NCBI GenBank assembly: GCA_045106175.1
Contig: JBGCEF010000044.1
Coordinates: 1 to 22,167 of the forward strand
Source: TMED27 sp045106175
GTDB lineage: Bacteria; Pseudomonadota; Alphaproteobacteria; Micavibrionales; Micavibrionaceae
Length of the DNA: 22,167 nt
Direction: 5' to 3'
Both the position numbers and the translations under genes were made by a program. The notes beneath the pieces are model-generated. The model saw nothing but the letters and a program-made list of their open reading frames with translations, did no database searches and was not told the DNA's origin. Below are positions 1-7,492 of this stretch, piece after piece; within the stretch, counting starts at the first letter, position 1; the number at the start of each line of letters is the position of its first letter.

Positions 1-124
1 CTGTTGTTTGATGCTTGGTAATATTGCCTAAAGATGATCCGTCGATCGGAGTGAATATTTCCAAGTCGCCTTTTTTGTCTGTTTTGACGTTAAGGGCTTT
101 TAGGGCTTTTTTATATTTGCTCAT
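1..124 (-). CDS. Aldehyde dehydrogenase N-terminus (partial, cut by window edge)
   Basis: Only the first 41 codons are inside the window. The start ATG shares one base with the TAA of the upstream DUF924 gene (TAATG), which suggests translational coupling at the end of the pet transcript. The visible peptide begins MSKYKKALKAL and carries TPIDGSSLGNI. That matches the N-terminal segment of NAD-dependent aldehyde dehydrogenases, in which a short 'SPIDGS' motif precedes the first Rossmann strand. It most resembles the alpha-aminoadipic semialdehyde / piperidine-6-carboxylate dehydrogenase (ALDH7) group of proteobacteria, which acts in lysine breakdown. The catalytic Cys and Glu lie outside the window, so family is inferred from about 15 residues and substrate is a guess. 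Confidence 0.55.
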   Translation of the reverse strand, partial: MSKYKKALKALNVKTDKKGDLEIFTPIDGSSLGNITKHQTT

Positions 125-675
125 TACAAAAATCCTTTATGGGTTTTTAAAAATTCTATTTCTTCTGCTGAGCTTTCGCGCCCTAATACTTTATTGCGGT
201 GTGGGAAGCGTCCAAATTTTTCAATGGGTGTGTAATGGCGGCGCGCATACATATCACCCGTTGGGTTTTCATTGGCCATGGATGCGAATAAAGACAGCGA
301 TTTTTTTTGATCTGAAAAAATTTCACTATGTTGAAATGGAAGGTACATGAAACCACGTCTTACCGGGTCTAAGATTTGATCGTATCCTTTATGCACAGAC
401 TCTTTTGCGACAAGCAGCGCATCTTGGTCGGTATCAAAGGATTTTGGAGATTCACGAAAGAGATGGCGTGGAAATTGGTCTAAAACGATAATGAGCGCTA
501 ATGCGCCTTCGGCATCCGAAGTCCAATCATTGCACAGGCCGTCACGCGCCATTGTATAATTCGCATAGAAACGATCATGTATTTCCGCATCAACGGCATC
601 ACTTTGTTGAAACCATTGTTGGGGTTCTAATTCTTCGAACCAGAAGCGGTTAATTTCGTATTTTGTATCACGCAC
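124..675 (-). CDS. DUF924 family protein
   Basis: A 183-residue soluble protein of the DUF924 family, which is predicted to be alpha-helical and TPR-like; its biochemical role is not established. Family signatures are visible in order: an N-terminal INRFWFEE segment, QFPRHLFRE near residue 68, GFMYLPFQHSE near residue 108, and FGRFPHRNKVLGRESSAEE near the C-terminus. Length is normal for the family. The start is taken as GTG at 675 because no in-frame ATG lies between it and the previous in-frame stop; no clear Shine-Dalgarno sequence is seen. A nearby ATG at 677 is out of frame. It lies 48 bases after a small membrane protein gene and overlaps the aldehyde dehydrogenase start by one base, so it is probably co-transcribed with the pet genes. 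Confidence 0.85.
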   Translation of the reverse strand: MRDTKYEINRFWFEELEPQQWFQQSDAVDAEIHDRFYANYTMARDGLCNDWTSDAEGALALIIVLDQFPRHLFRESPKSFDTDQDALLVAKESVHKGYDQILDPVRRGFMYLPFQHSEIFSDQKKSLSLFASMANENPTGDMYARRHYTPIEKFGRFPHRNKVLGRESSAEEIEFLKTHKGFL

Positions 676-723
676 ATTATTAAGATTGAAAATAGCGACA
701 GAAAGGTCAAGCGATAAAAGCGT

Positions 724-1080
724 TTAACCACTTTTCAAATTTTTATTTGAGTAAAGCTCTGTGCGTTTGCGTAAATCCTTTTCGCTCATGTTGCCTTTTT
801 CTAAAACCGTGTAAAACTTTTTAAGCTTTCTATGAGAGATCGCAGCAAAAAATGCCGAAGGGATGAACGGTAAAAACAAATAAAGTATGGCGATTGGTTT
901 TTCAAAAACAATCATGAAGCTTCCATCTGAAATAACGTCATAGATGAAGCCACATATTACAAACCCGAAGAACAGTGTAATGAAAGATATGGCACGGTAA
1001 AATTTCGAATAAAAATGATATTCGCGCGCCTGCTTTTCCAATTTAGCTTTAAAATTTTGACTGATCTGGTCTGTATTCAA
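724..1080 (-). CDS. Small two-helix membrane protein, function unknown
   Basis: A 118-residue protein I do not recognise. It has a charged N-terminus (about residues 1-28), two hydrophobic segments (about 30-52 and 63-84) and a basic C-terminal tail ending KNLKSG. This suggests a hairpin inner-membrane protein with both ends on the same side. The start is a TTG at 1080, supported by an AAGGAC Shine-Dalgarno sequence at 1086-1091 with good spacing and by the lack of any in-frame ATG before residue 55. It follows petC by 23 bases on the same strand, so it is probably translated from the pet mRNA. Linkage alone cannot show a role in bc1 assembly. Coding nature is supported by start signal, context and sensible composition. 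Confidence 0.65.
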   Translation of the reverse strand: MNTDQISQNFKAKLEKQAREYHFYSKFYRAISFITLFFGFVICGFIYDVISDGSFMIVFEKPIAILYLFLPFIPSAFFAAISHRKLKKFYTVLEKGNMSEKDLRKRTELYSNKNLKSG

Positions 1081-1103
1081 CGTTTGTCCTTAACCTTGGT
1101 GGA

Positions 1104-1877
1104 TTAATGGACATCTGCCCATATCTTTTTCTTGATACCGTACATTATCCCTAAGAATACGAACAGGAAGATAAGCACCTGCACACCAGTGCGTTTACGG
1201 ACTTCCATTTCCGGTTCTGAGGCCCATGATAAGAAATAAGTTATGTCTTTTGAATATTGCTCAACTGTTTCGGCGCTGCCGTCTTCATATGCAATCTGAC
1301 CATCAGAAAGAGGTGCTGCCATTGTGATGACATGACCAGGGTAATATTTGTTATAATATTTTCCTTCTGGAATTGGATCATTTTTCTCAAGGTAATAAGC
1401 AGGCGGCTCTGTATAGCCAGTCAGCAATGCATAGAGATAATCATCGCCATTTTTTCTTGCTTTTTTAATCAGAGAGAGATCTGGAGGGTATGCCCCGTTT
1501 GCCGCAACTGCTGCTTGTTTATTCGGATAGGGTGATGGAAAACGGTCGCTCGGTTTGGCGGCACGCTCGAACATTTCACCGTCACTGTCGGGACCGTCAA
1601 TCACGGTATATTCAGCAGCAATATTTTTGATCTGCGCGTCAGAATAGCCCATGGCTTCAAGGTTTCTAAAATAGATACGCTTTAAGCCATGACAGGCTGC
1701 ACAAACCTCCCGATAGACCTTAAGGCCGCGTTGCATTGACGCTTTATCGAAGGTGCCCAGAGGGCCACTGAATGACCAATCCTGTTTGGGAGGCTTAGGT
1801 GCGTCGCCAGCTGCGTTTGATGTGTTTGGTGCAGCGATTGATAAAACCGCACATGCAAGAATGACACGAAATAACAT
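1104..1877 (-). CDS. petC: Cytochrome c1 of the cytochrome bc1 complex
   Basis: 257-residue membrane-anchored c-type cytochrome that passes electrons from the Rieske protein to soluble cytochrome c. It starts with a cleavable Sec signal peptide (about residues 1-22, ending SNA). The covalent heme site is C59-A-A-C62-H63, and the likely distal ligand is M186 in the conserved HVITMAAPLSDGQ segment. A C-terminal hydrophobic helix (about 233-250) followed by KKK anchors it in the membrane with the heme domain in the periplasm. Length is typical of a stand-alone cytochrome c1, so this organism does not use the fused b/c1 gene found in some Rhizobiales. Its ATG shares one base with the petB stop codon (TAATG), pointing to coupled translation. 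Confidence 0.97.
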   Translation of the reverse strand: MLFRVILACAVLSIAAPNTSNAAGDAPKPPKQDWSFSGPLGTFDKASMQRGLKVYREVCAACHGLKRIYFRNLEAMGYSDAQIKNIAAEYTVIDGPDSDGEMFERAAKPSDRFPSPYPNKQAAVAANGAYPPDLSLIKKARKNGDDYLYALLTGYTEPPAYYLEKNDPIPEGKYYNKYYPGHVITMAAPLSDGQIAYEDGSAETVEQYSKDITYFLSWASEPEMEVRKRTGVQVLIFLFVFLGIMYGIKKKIWADVH

Positions 1878-3412
1878 TATTCGGCAGCCTCCGGAGTTGG
1901 ACCATTGTTGTCTGAAAATGGCTTTGCAGCCTGTTTTGCTTCTTTTTTTGCTTCTTCTGCTAACACTGCTTCATGAATACTTGCGGGAAGAGGCAATCCT
2001 TTTTCAGTGTGTGCCAATATTGGAAGTATAACAAGGAAGTAAGCGAAATAATATGCTGTTGCGATTAACGCAAGCAATGCCAGCGGTACACCGAACAAAG
2101 TTGCATCTGCGCTTTCTGCTCCTGCGTATCCTAAGAAAAGAAAGATCACAACCAATAAGAGGAATAGCGGTCTCATCACAGGACGGAAGCGTGCAGAGCG
2201 AATTGGGTGACCATCAAGCCATGGCAAAACGAACCAGATAAGGATTGATCCAAACATTGCGATCACGCCACCAAGCTTTGCGTCAATCAATGTGACATCG
2301 GTAAGAATTGGAACTTTACCGTGCAAGACAAAACCTAAGCCGAGCACAATGAGACCAAGAGACAGGAATATTGGTTTTGGCGTCATGGCGTTGAATTTAG
2401 GAAGCTTCATTCCAACAAATGATTTTGCAACAAACGCGCCGAAATTCCAGAAGAATTGAAGGAACATAATTCCAAAACCACCAAGCATTACCAGGTTAGT
2501 TTCAAACGTAATCGCACGCAAAATCGCGTAGAATGGGAGGAAATACCATTCAGGCACAATGTGCGGTGGTGTTACCAGCGGATCGGCGGGAATGTAGTTG
2601 TCTGGGTGACCTAGGGAGTTTGGTAGGAAAAAGACAAATGCCGCGTAAATAATTAAGAACGCTAATAGCCCTACACTGTCTTTCATTGTGTAGTAAGGAT
2701 GGAATGGCAATGTATCTTGCGGGCCTTTTGTATCTATACCTAGCGGGTTGTTTGAACCGGTAACATGTAGCGCCCAAACGTGCAGAAACACAACCGCAAA
2801 GATAACAAATGGCAGCAAATAGTGTAGCGCGAAGAAACGCGTTAAGGTTGGGTTATCGACAGAGAACCCCCCCCATAAAAGCGTAACAATACTCTCTCCA
2901 ACAATGGGAATTGCAGAGAAAAGATTGGTAATCACTGTTGCGCCCCAAAGGCTCATTTGTCCCCATGGGAGAACGTAACCAATAAAGGCCGTAGCCATCA
3001 TAAGAAGGAATATTGTGACACCCAGTATCCATAAAATTTCACGTGGGGCTTTGTAGGAGCCGTAATACATGCCCCTGAAAATATGGATATAAACAGCCAA
3101 GAAGAAAAAGGATGCGCCATTAGAATGGATATAGCGGATCAACCATCCGCCGTTGACGTCACGCATAATACGTTCAACAGAATCGAAAGCTTGTTTCGTA
3201 TCACCCGTGTAATGCATCGCCAAAACGATACCTGTGACAATCATCACAACGAGCATGACGCCAGCAATAGCGCCAAAATTCCAAAAGTAATTGAAATTAC
3301 GCGGCGTAGGGAAAACGCCGTATTCTTTTTGCAAAAGCGAAAATATTGGTAGTCTGCTATCAATCCATTCTACCGTCGGATTATCAAATTTTGTGCGTTC
3401 ACCTGAACCCAT
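1877..3412 (-). CDS. petB: Cytochrome b of the cytochrome bc1 complex, with internal insertion
   Basis: Integral membrane subunit holding the two b hemes and both quinone sites. The four heme-ligand histidines are H96 and H110 in helix B, and H197 and H211 in helix D, with the expected 14-residue spacing. The Qo-site PEWY motif is at 287-290. At 511 residues it is longer than most alphaproteobacterial cytochromes b, which as I recall are about 400-440. Two additions explain this: roughly residues 304-376, between the ILRAI motif and the IDAKLGGV segment before helix F, with two extra hydrophobic stretches; and a charged Ala/Lys/Glu-rich tail after about residue 482. A GGGAG ribosome site precedes the ATG. 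It follows petA by 12 bases and overlaps petC by one base. The gene is also called fbcB in some species. Confidence 0.97.
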   Translation of the reverse strand: MGSGERTKFDNPTVEWIDSRLPIFSLLQKEYGVFPTPRNFNYFWNFGAIAGVMLVVMIVTGIVLAMHYTGDTKQAFDSVERIMRDVNGGWLIRYIHSNGASFFFLAVYIHIFRGMYYGSYKAPREILWILGVTIFLLMMATAFIGYVLPWGQMSLWGATVITNLFSAIPIVGESIVTLLWGGFSVDNPTLTRFFALHYLLPFVIFAVVFLHVWALHVTGSNNPLGIDTKGPQDTLPFHPYYTMKDSVGLLAFLIIYAAFVFFLPNSLGHPDNYIPADPLVTPPHIVPEWYFLPFYAILRAITFETNLVMLGGFGIMFLQFFWNFGAFVAKSFVGMKLPKFNAMTPKPIFLSLGLIVLGLGFVLHGKVPILTDVTLIDAKLGGVIAMFGSILIWFVLPWLDGHPIRSARFRPVMRPLFLLLVVIFLFLGYAGAESADATLFGVPLALLALIATAYYFAYFLVILPILAHTEKGLPLPASIHEAVLAEEAKKEAKQAAKPFSDNNGPTPEAAE

Positions 3413-3424
3413 TGTTAAAACTCC

Positions 3425-3994
3425 CTATCCTATTTTTATCAGTGTATCGCTTAAGAATTCATATGGCGGAACCGCTAAGTTTTTGGGTGCGGGTCCTTTT
3501 CTAATACGTCCTGATGTATCGTAATGTGATCCATGACATGGGCAGAACCAACCTTTGTAGTCGCCATGCGCTTCAGTTAATTTTTGGCCTGATGGGATAC
3601 ATCCTAAGTGCGTACAAATTCCAATAACAATAAGCCATTCTTCTTTTTGTACGCGATCAGCATCCGTTTCTGTATCGATGAGTGATGCGCTATCGTCTTT
3701 TTTGGCTTGTTCAATTTGTTCAGGCGTACGACGTTTAATGAAAACAGGCTTTCCTTGCCACATTTCTGTCTTGGCCTGACCAGGTTGAAGGTCGCTTATA
3801 TCGACTTCAACAGTTGCAAGAGCGAGCGTGTCTTTTGCAGGATTAAGAGAATTAATCAAAGGCGCCGCAAAACATGCAGCACCGATTGCACCCATGGCTG
3901 CCCCGCTCATTTGCAGGAAATCACGCCTATTTTCGCCATCTTCCTGTGTTTCATCGGTTTTTTTATTTTTACTGTCTTTAGCTTTTGCGGTCAT
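3425..3994 (-). CDS. petA: Rieske iron-sulfur subunit of the cytochrome bc1 complex
   Basis: 189-residue Rieske [2Fe-2S] protein, the electron acceptor from ubiquinol in the bc1 complex. Cluster ligands are C127 and H129 in CTHLGC and C151 and H154 in CPCHGS; C132 and C153 form the conserved disulfide. A twin-arginine signal (R23-R24 in RRDFLQMSG) followed by a hydrophobic helix to about residue 50 indicates Tat-dependent insertion with a retained N-terminal anchor, as is usual for this subunit. The insert around DDSASLIDTETDADRVQKEE is typical of alphaproteobacterial Rieske proteins. It is the first gene of the pet operon, facing away from trmL across a 153-base gap. No strong Shine-Dalgarno sequence is visible before the ATG. 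Confidence 0.97.
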   Translation of the reverse strand: MTAKAKDSKNKKTDETQEDGENRRDFLQMSGAAMGAIGAACFAAPLINSLNPAKDTLALATVEVDISDLQPGQAKTEMWQGKPVFIKRRTPEQIEQAKKDDSASLIDTETDADRVQKEEWLIVIGICTHLGCIPSGQKLTEAHGDYKGWFCPCHGSHYDTSGRIRKGPAPKNLAVPPYEFLSDTLIKIG

Positions 3995-4035
3995 AATAAT
4001 GTCTTGCTTGAAAAAGATTTTCTTGATTTAGAAGT

Positions 4036-4064
4036 GTATTACCCTTCTCTTTATACTTTATCAA
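4036..4064 (-). promoter_or_regulatory. Candidate sigma70-type promoter for the pet operon
   Basis: On the minus strand TTGATA (4059-4064) is separated by 17 bases from TAATAC (4036-4041), about 40 bases before the petA ATG. The -35 box is close to consensus but the -10 box matches at only three of six positions. The rest of this 153-base divergent gap (3995-4147) is AT-rich, with no gene and no convincing plus-strand promoter for trmL. Location supports the call more than motif quality does. Confidence 0.3.
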
Positions 4065-4147
4065 CCTTTCTCTATCTATATTTCATTGATTAATTTAGGA
4101 AAAATACACAAAAATTCAAGAGAACATACGAAAAGGATTTTGAGATC

Positions 4148-4591
4148 ATGAAAATTGCAATGTATCAACCAGACATTCCGCAGAATGTTGGTGCAATGAT
4201 AAGGCTTTGTGCGTGTTTGGGGATTGATTTAGATATTATCGAACCTTGTGGGTTTCCATGGGATGATAAAAAAATAAAAACATCGGCGATGGATTATATG
4301 ACTTTGGTCAATGTTACGCGCTTCTCTTCATGGGAAAAGTTTTGTGAAGATAACGAAAAATGGCGAATTGTATTAATGACAACTAAAGCGTCTGTACCCT
4401 ACACAGAATTCACGTTTCAAGAGAACGATATCTTGTTGGCCGGGCGTGAAAGTTCGGGTGTACCCGATTTTGTGCATGACAGTGTTGGTGGACGTGTTGT
4501 CATACCCATGCATGGTGAAGCACGAAGTCTGAACATTGTTAATGCGGCTGCCATGATTACAGGCGAAGCTCTTAGACAGATTCGCTTTTAA
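4148..4591 (+). CDS. trmL: tRNA (cytidine(34)/uridine(34)-2'-O)-methyltransferase, TrmL family
   Basis: A 147-residue SPOUT-class methyltransferase that 2'-O-methylates the wobble base of leucine tRNAs using S-adenosylmethionine. Family signatures are the N-terminal MKIAMYQPDIPQNVGAMIR, the central LLAGRESSGVPDFVH, and the C-terminal knot region VVIPMHGEARSLNIVNAAA, in the order expected for the trefoil knot that binds the cofactor. Length is typical of the minimal single-domain TrmL. An AAAAGGA ribosome site ends about ten bases before the ATG. The gene diverges from petA and is followed after 19 bases by hemF on the same strand, so the two are probably co-transcribed. Confidence 0.93.
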   Translation: MKIAMYQPDIPQNVGAMIRLCACLGIDLDIIEPCGFPWDDKKIKTSAMDYMTLVNVTRFSSWEKFCEDNEKWRIVLMTTKASVPYTEFTFQENDILLAGRESSGVPDFVHDSVGGRVVIPMHGEARSLNIVNAAAMITGEALRQIRF

Positions 4592-4610
4592 CATATAAGG
4601 AGCCTCCCCC

Positions 4611-5495
4611 ATGGATTGGGATACAAAAAAGCAAACTGCCTCAGATTGGTTTTTAAACTTACGTGATCAAATATGCGCAGAATTTGAAACATTAGAACAA
4701 GAGCTTAGCGGCGGGAATAAAGCTGAGTTGCCTGTTGGTGCATTTGAACGTAAGCCATGGCAGCGAGACAAGACAAACCAGCCGAATGAATCGGGCAGCA
4801 CCCTTAATGGGGGAGGTGAGATGTCTGTTATGCGAGGGCGTGTTTTTGAAAAAGTCGGTGTTAATTATTCGCAAGTACATGGACGATTCTCTCCTGAATT
4901 TGCCGAGAAAATCCCCGGCGCGGTTGAAAGTGATGGGGAATTTTGGGCGTGCGGTGTTTCTTTGGTTGCACATATGCAAAGCCCGCTTGTTCCCGCGACC
5001 CACATGAACACGCGTATGATTGTGACATCCAAAGGATGGTTTGGCGGCGGCGCCGATTTAACACCGATGGTCGAAAATGAAGACGATACGCGAGACTTTC
5101 ATGCTGCGATGAAAGCGAATTGTGATGCGCACGATCCTTCATATTACCCAGAGCATAAAGATTGGGCGGATCGTTATTTTTATCTTCCACACCGTGATGA
5201 GCCACGCGGGGTTGGCGGTACTTTTTATGATTATCTTGATTCTGGTGATTGGGATCATGATTTTTCTTATACCAAAGGAACGGGATTGGCGTTTAAAGAC
5301 GGTTATGCGGGTATTGTTCGTAAGCATATGAACAGGCCGTGGAATGATGAACAGAGAGAACATCAACTTATCCGTCGTGGACGTTATGTTGAATATAATT
5401 TAATTTATGATCGCGGGACGCAATTCGGATTGAAAACGGGTGGAAATACAGAAGCTATTTTGATGTCTATGCCACCCGAAGTGAAATGGCCTTAG
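4611..5495 (+). CDS. hemF: Oxygen-dependent coproporphyrinogen III oxidase
   Basis: A 294-residue cytosolic enzyme that uses O2 to convert coproporphyrinogen III to protoporphyrinogen IX in heme synthesis. Conserved blocks appear in order: the GGGEMSVMRGRVFEKVGVNYS segment region at about 67-86, WFGGGADLTP (143-152), CDAHDPSYYPEHKDW (171-185), HRDEPRGVGGTFYDYL (194-209), and a C-terminal block with RRGRYVEYNL and GLKTGGNTEAILMSMPP. The length is close to that of E. coli HemF (299). A strong AAGGAG site lies eight bases before the ATG. Its presence implies an aerobic or microaerobic life style and fits with the nearby bc1 genes, whose cytochromes need heme. The last four bases overlap the 3' end of a convergent small ORF. 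Confidence 0.97.
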   Translation: MDWDTKKQTASDWFLNLRDQICAEFETLEQELSGGNKAELPVGAFERKPWQRDKTNQPNESGSTLNGGGEMSVMRGRVFEKVGVNYSQVHGRFSPEFAEKIPGAVESDGEFWACGVSLVAHMQSPLVPATHMNTRMIVTSKGWFGGGADLTPMVENEDDTRDFHAAMKANCDAHDPSYYPEHKDWADRYFYLPHRDEPRGVGGTFYDYLDSGDWDHDFSYTKGTGLAFKDGYAGIVRKHMNRPWNDEQREHQLIRRGRYVEYNLIYDRGTQFGLKTGGNTEAILMSMPPEVKWP

Positions 5496-5710
5496 GCACC
5501 ATCGTCTTCTGGGCTATATATGGGGCCAAGATCCCCAAGTTCTGGTTTTCCAGTAACACTATATTTAATTTTACCAATAGTATGAGCTTTAACTTGGGTA
5601 TCTTTCACAAATTCGACAATAGAAATGCCAAAGCCACCTGAGAATGACACAAGTCCAAATTTCTCCGAAATATCAGTTTTACCTGAATTTAATTGTCTTA
5701 AATTATCCAT
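5492..5710 (-). CDS. Small hypothetical protein, uncertain
   Basis: An unrecognised ORF of 72 residues from the ATG at 5710 (a TTG two codons upstream is also possible). It has no signal peptide or membrane segment. It contains a Gly/Ser-rich stretch (FSGGFGISIVEF) and ends acidic (GDLGPIYSPEDDGA). The ribosome site is weak. It converges on hemF with a four-base overlap and lies about 80 bases downstream of the CCA transferase gene on the same strand. It fills the only space between those genes, which modestly supports a real gene, but it could equally be a chance ORF. The gap 5711-5789 shows nothing recognisable. Confidence 0.35.
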   Translation of the reverse strand: MDNLRQLNSGKTDISEKFGLVSFSGGFGISIVEFVKDTQVKAHTIGKIKYSVTGKPELGDLGPIYSPEDDGA

Positions 5711-5789
5711 AAACAATTTCTATCAAAAATACACACTCAGAAACAATAAAATTACGCGTCTCTGCGCTTTCTTTTTATGATGCGCCGCA

Positions 5790-6965
5790 CTATTTAAATC
5801 CGTTTTTGATCCATGCCTCTTCGCGTTTATTCAATTCTGCTCCTAATTGAGGCCCCTTTGGAATGCCTTCTTTTATGAGGTCATCACCAGATACGGGGAA
5901 TGTTGGGATATTCCAATTTTGGATGATTTTTATTGCGATAGGCGCGTATCCGTTCATGACGCGATCTGTTGCCAGCTCTATTATTAAAGCCTGTGCGGTT
6001 GGTACACGCCCGTGTTTATAAATCGCAACTTTAACCGCGTGATCATTTGAAAGATCAGGTAATTTCAAGACCGCATCTATTGCTGCGATATCTTTTTTGA
6101 AGACTTTGGGCAACAGAAGGTAGTTTTGCATAGCTTCTAAATTTGATTGATCAAACCCAGCGAGCGTCCATAAACGAGAGGCAATAAACGCCAAATTATA
6201 TCGATGTTGAAACACGCAGAGATGTTTCAGTGTTTCTAATGATGCTGGCGTGTTTGCAAAGTCACTTAGAATATTATGATCAAACATTATCCTTAAAATA
6301 TCCACGGGATTATCCACAGATATGATTTTTAAGCACTCTTGCGTGATACGCTCTTTGGAGAGTGTTTTGATTCTATCAGCATGTTTTGCGCATGCTTTAA
6401 GTGTTTCATTTTCAATCGCGCCACTTCCGTATAGCGCATGAAATCTAAACAGCCTTAAAATACGCAAGATATCTTCTAAGATACGCTGTTCGGGGTCGCC
6501 AACAAATTTTATTGTACGATTATTAAGATCATTAATCCCCTGCCCTGTTGGGTCATAGATATTGCCGTCGCTATCGGCTAGGAGTGTGTTAATTGTGAAA
6601 TCGCGGCGTTCTGCATCTTTTTCCCAACTGTCGGAAAATGCGATTGTGGCCCGTCGGCCATCGGTTGCCACATCTTTTCTTAGCGTTGTAATTTCAAAAG
6701 ATTGTTTATCAATCACCGCCGTGACCGTTCCGTGATCGATACCGGTGGGAATTGTTTTGACGCCACCTGCCTTCAATAATTTCATTACTTGCTCAGGATG
6801 ATGTTTGGTTGCGATATCAATATCGCTAACATCCTCACCTAATAACGTGTTGCGAACGCATCCTCCCACAAACATGGTCTGCTCTTGCCCCAGTAAGGTC
6901 ATGATTTTTTGTGTATTTGAGTCTGTCATCCAGTCAGGAGGTGTGATGCTTTTTACTTTATTCAT
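5790..6965 (-). CDS. cca: CCA tRNA nucleotidyltransferase / poly(A) polymerase family
   Basis: A 391-residue class II nucleotidyltransferase. The head domain begins with MFVGGCVRNTLLGEDVSDID, carrying the metal-binding aspartates D48 and D50. It continues through TDGRRATIAFSDSWEKDAERRDFTINT, the RRDFTIN motif and the helical nucleotide-recognition region ending ILEDILRILRLFRF. The C-terminal half is helical. Alphaproteobacterial members of this length usually add or repair the 3' CCA of tRNAs; poly(A) polymerase activity cannot be excluded by sequence alone. The start ATG overlaps the end of the DUF1285 gene by eight bases, a pairing common in alphaproteobacteria, so the two are translated together. 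Confidence 0.93.
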   Translation of the reverse strand: MNKVKSITPPDWMTDSNTQKIMTLLGQEQTMFVGGCVRNTLLGEDVSDIDIATKHHPEQVMKLLKAGGVKTIPTGIDHGTVTAVIDKQSFEITTLRKDVATDGRRATIAFSDSWEKDAERRDFTINTLLADSDGNIYDPTGQGINDLNNRTIKFVGDPEQRILEDILRILRLFRFHALYGSGAIENETLKACAKHADRIKTLSKERITQECLKIISVDNPVDILRIMFDHNILSDFANTPASLETLKHLCVFQHRYNLAFIASRLWTLAGFDQSNLEAMQNYLLLPKVFKKDIAAIDAVLKLPDLSNDHAVKVAIYKHGRVPTAQALIIELATDRVMNGYAPIAIKIIQNWNIPTFPVSGDDLIKEGIPKGPQLGAELNKREEAWIKNGFK

Positions 6966-7410
6966 GCAAATCCCCCAGTGGGAAGATTGTTGCGTTTACC
7001 TTTAAACTTTCACCAAATTGTTCGATAAGATTGTATAAAACAGATCGACCGATTTTTGCGAATAAGCCGTTTCTGACTTCGAAATATGGGATGCCGTTTC
7101 TTATCTCCCATTGTATTGTCGCGGTTAATTTGATTTCTTCCTGCATGTTGGTGCGGAATATGATTGATTGATCTGTATATTCAAAATCAATCGCAACATA
7201 TGGAACATCTTCGACATTAACGGCATATTTCTCATATGGGGTTTGCAGCCAATAACGCCCTTCACCGTCTATTTTAAGGGCACGATCAGAAAATAGTTTT
7301 GCGAGGGCCTCGCGCTTGATTTCCTTGCCTTCATGAAACCATGTGCCGTTGACATCGATGCGAAAATCCACTTGATCGATTTGCGTTGTTTTAGGGGATG
7401 TTTCGGTCAT
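6958..7410 (-). CDS. DUF1285 domain-containing protein
   Basis: A 150-residue protein from the ATG at 7410. A TTG at 7476 would add 22 residues but would leave only 16 bases before moxR, so the ATG is preferred, although its ribosome site is weak. The DUF1285 signatures are FRIDVNGTWFHEGKEIKRE near residue 16, LAKLFSDRALKIDGEGRYWL, a TPYEKYAVNVEDVPYVA block, and the C-terminal FEVRNGLFAKIGRSVLYNLI. Structures of family members show small beta-rich domains; function is unknown. It is divergent from moxR across about 82 bases and overlaps the CCA transferase start. The same neighbourhood is frequent in alphaproteobacteria. Confidence 0.88.
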   Translation of the reverse strand: MTETSPKTTQIDQVDFRIDVNGTWFHEGKEIKREALAKLFSDRALKIDGEGRYWLQTPYEKYAVNVEDVPYVAIDFEYTDQSIIFRTNMQEEIKLTATIQWEIRNGIPYFEVRNGLFAKIGRSVLYNLIEQFGESLKVNATIFPLGDLHE

Positions 7411-7492
7411 GTTTCGTTCATTATTGCTTTTAAAACCCAGTTGATCGGTTAGTATAAGGTATTGTTCAAAATTCAAAAGGAGTTTTCATTGT

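Noticed and set aside
90..115. Short direct repeat AGGGCTTTT near the left edge
   Set aside because: It is explained by repeated Lys-Ala-Leu codons at the start of the aldehyde dehydrogenase.
2867..2874. Run of eight C (eight G in the coding strand) inside cytochrome b, as a possible phase-variation switch
   Set aside because: It encodes the ordinary W-G-G-F stretch, the frame is intact on both sides, and core respiratory genes are not expected to be phase variable. At most it is a spot for sequencing error.
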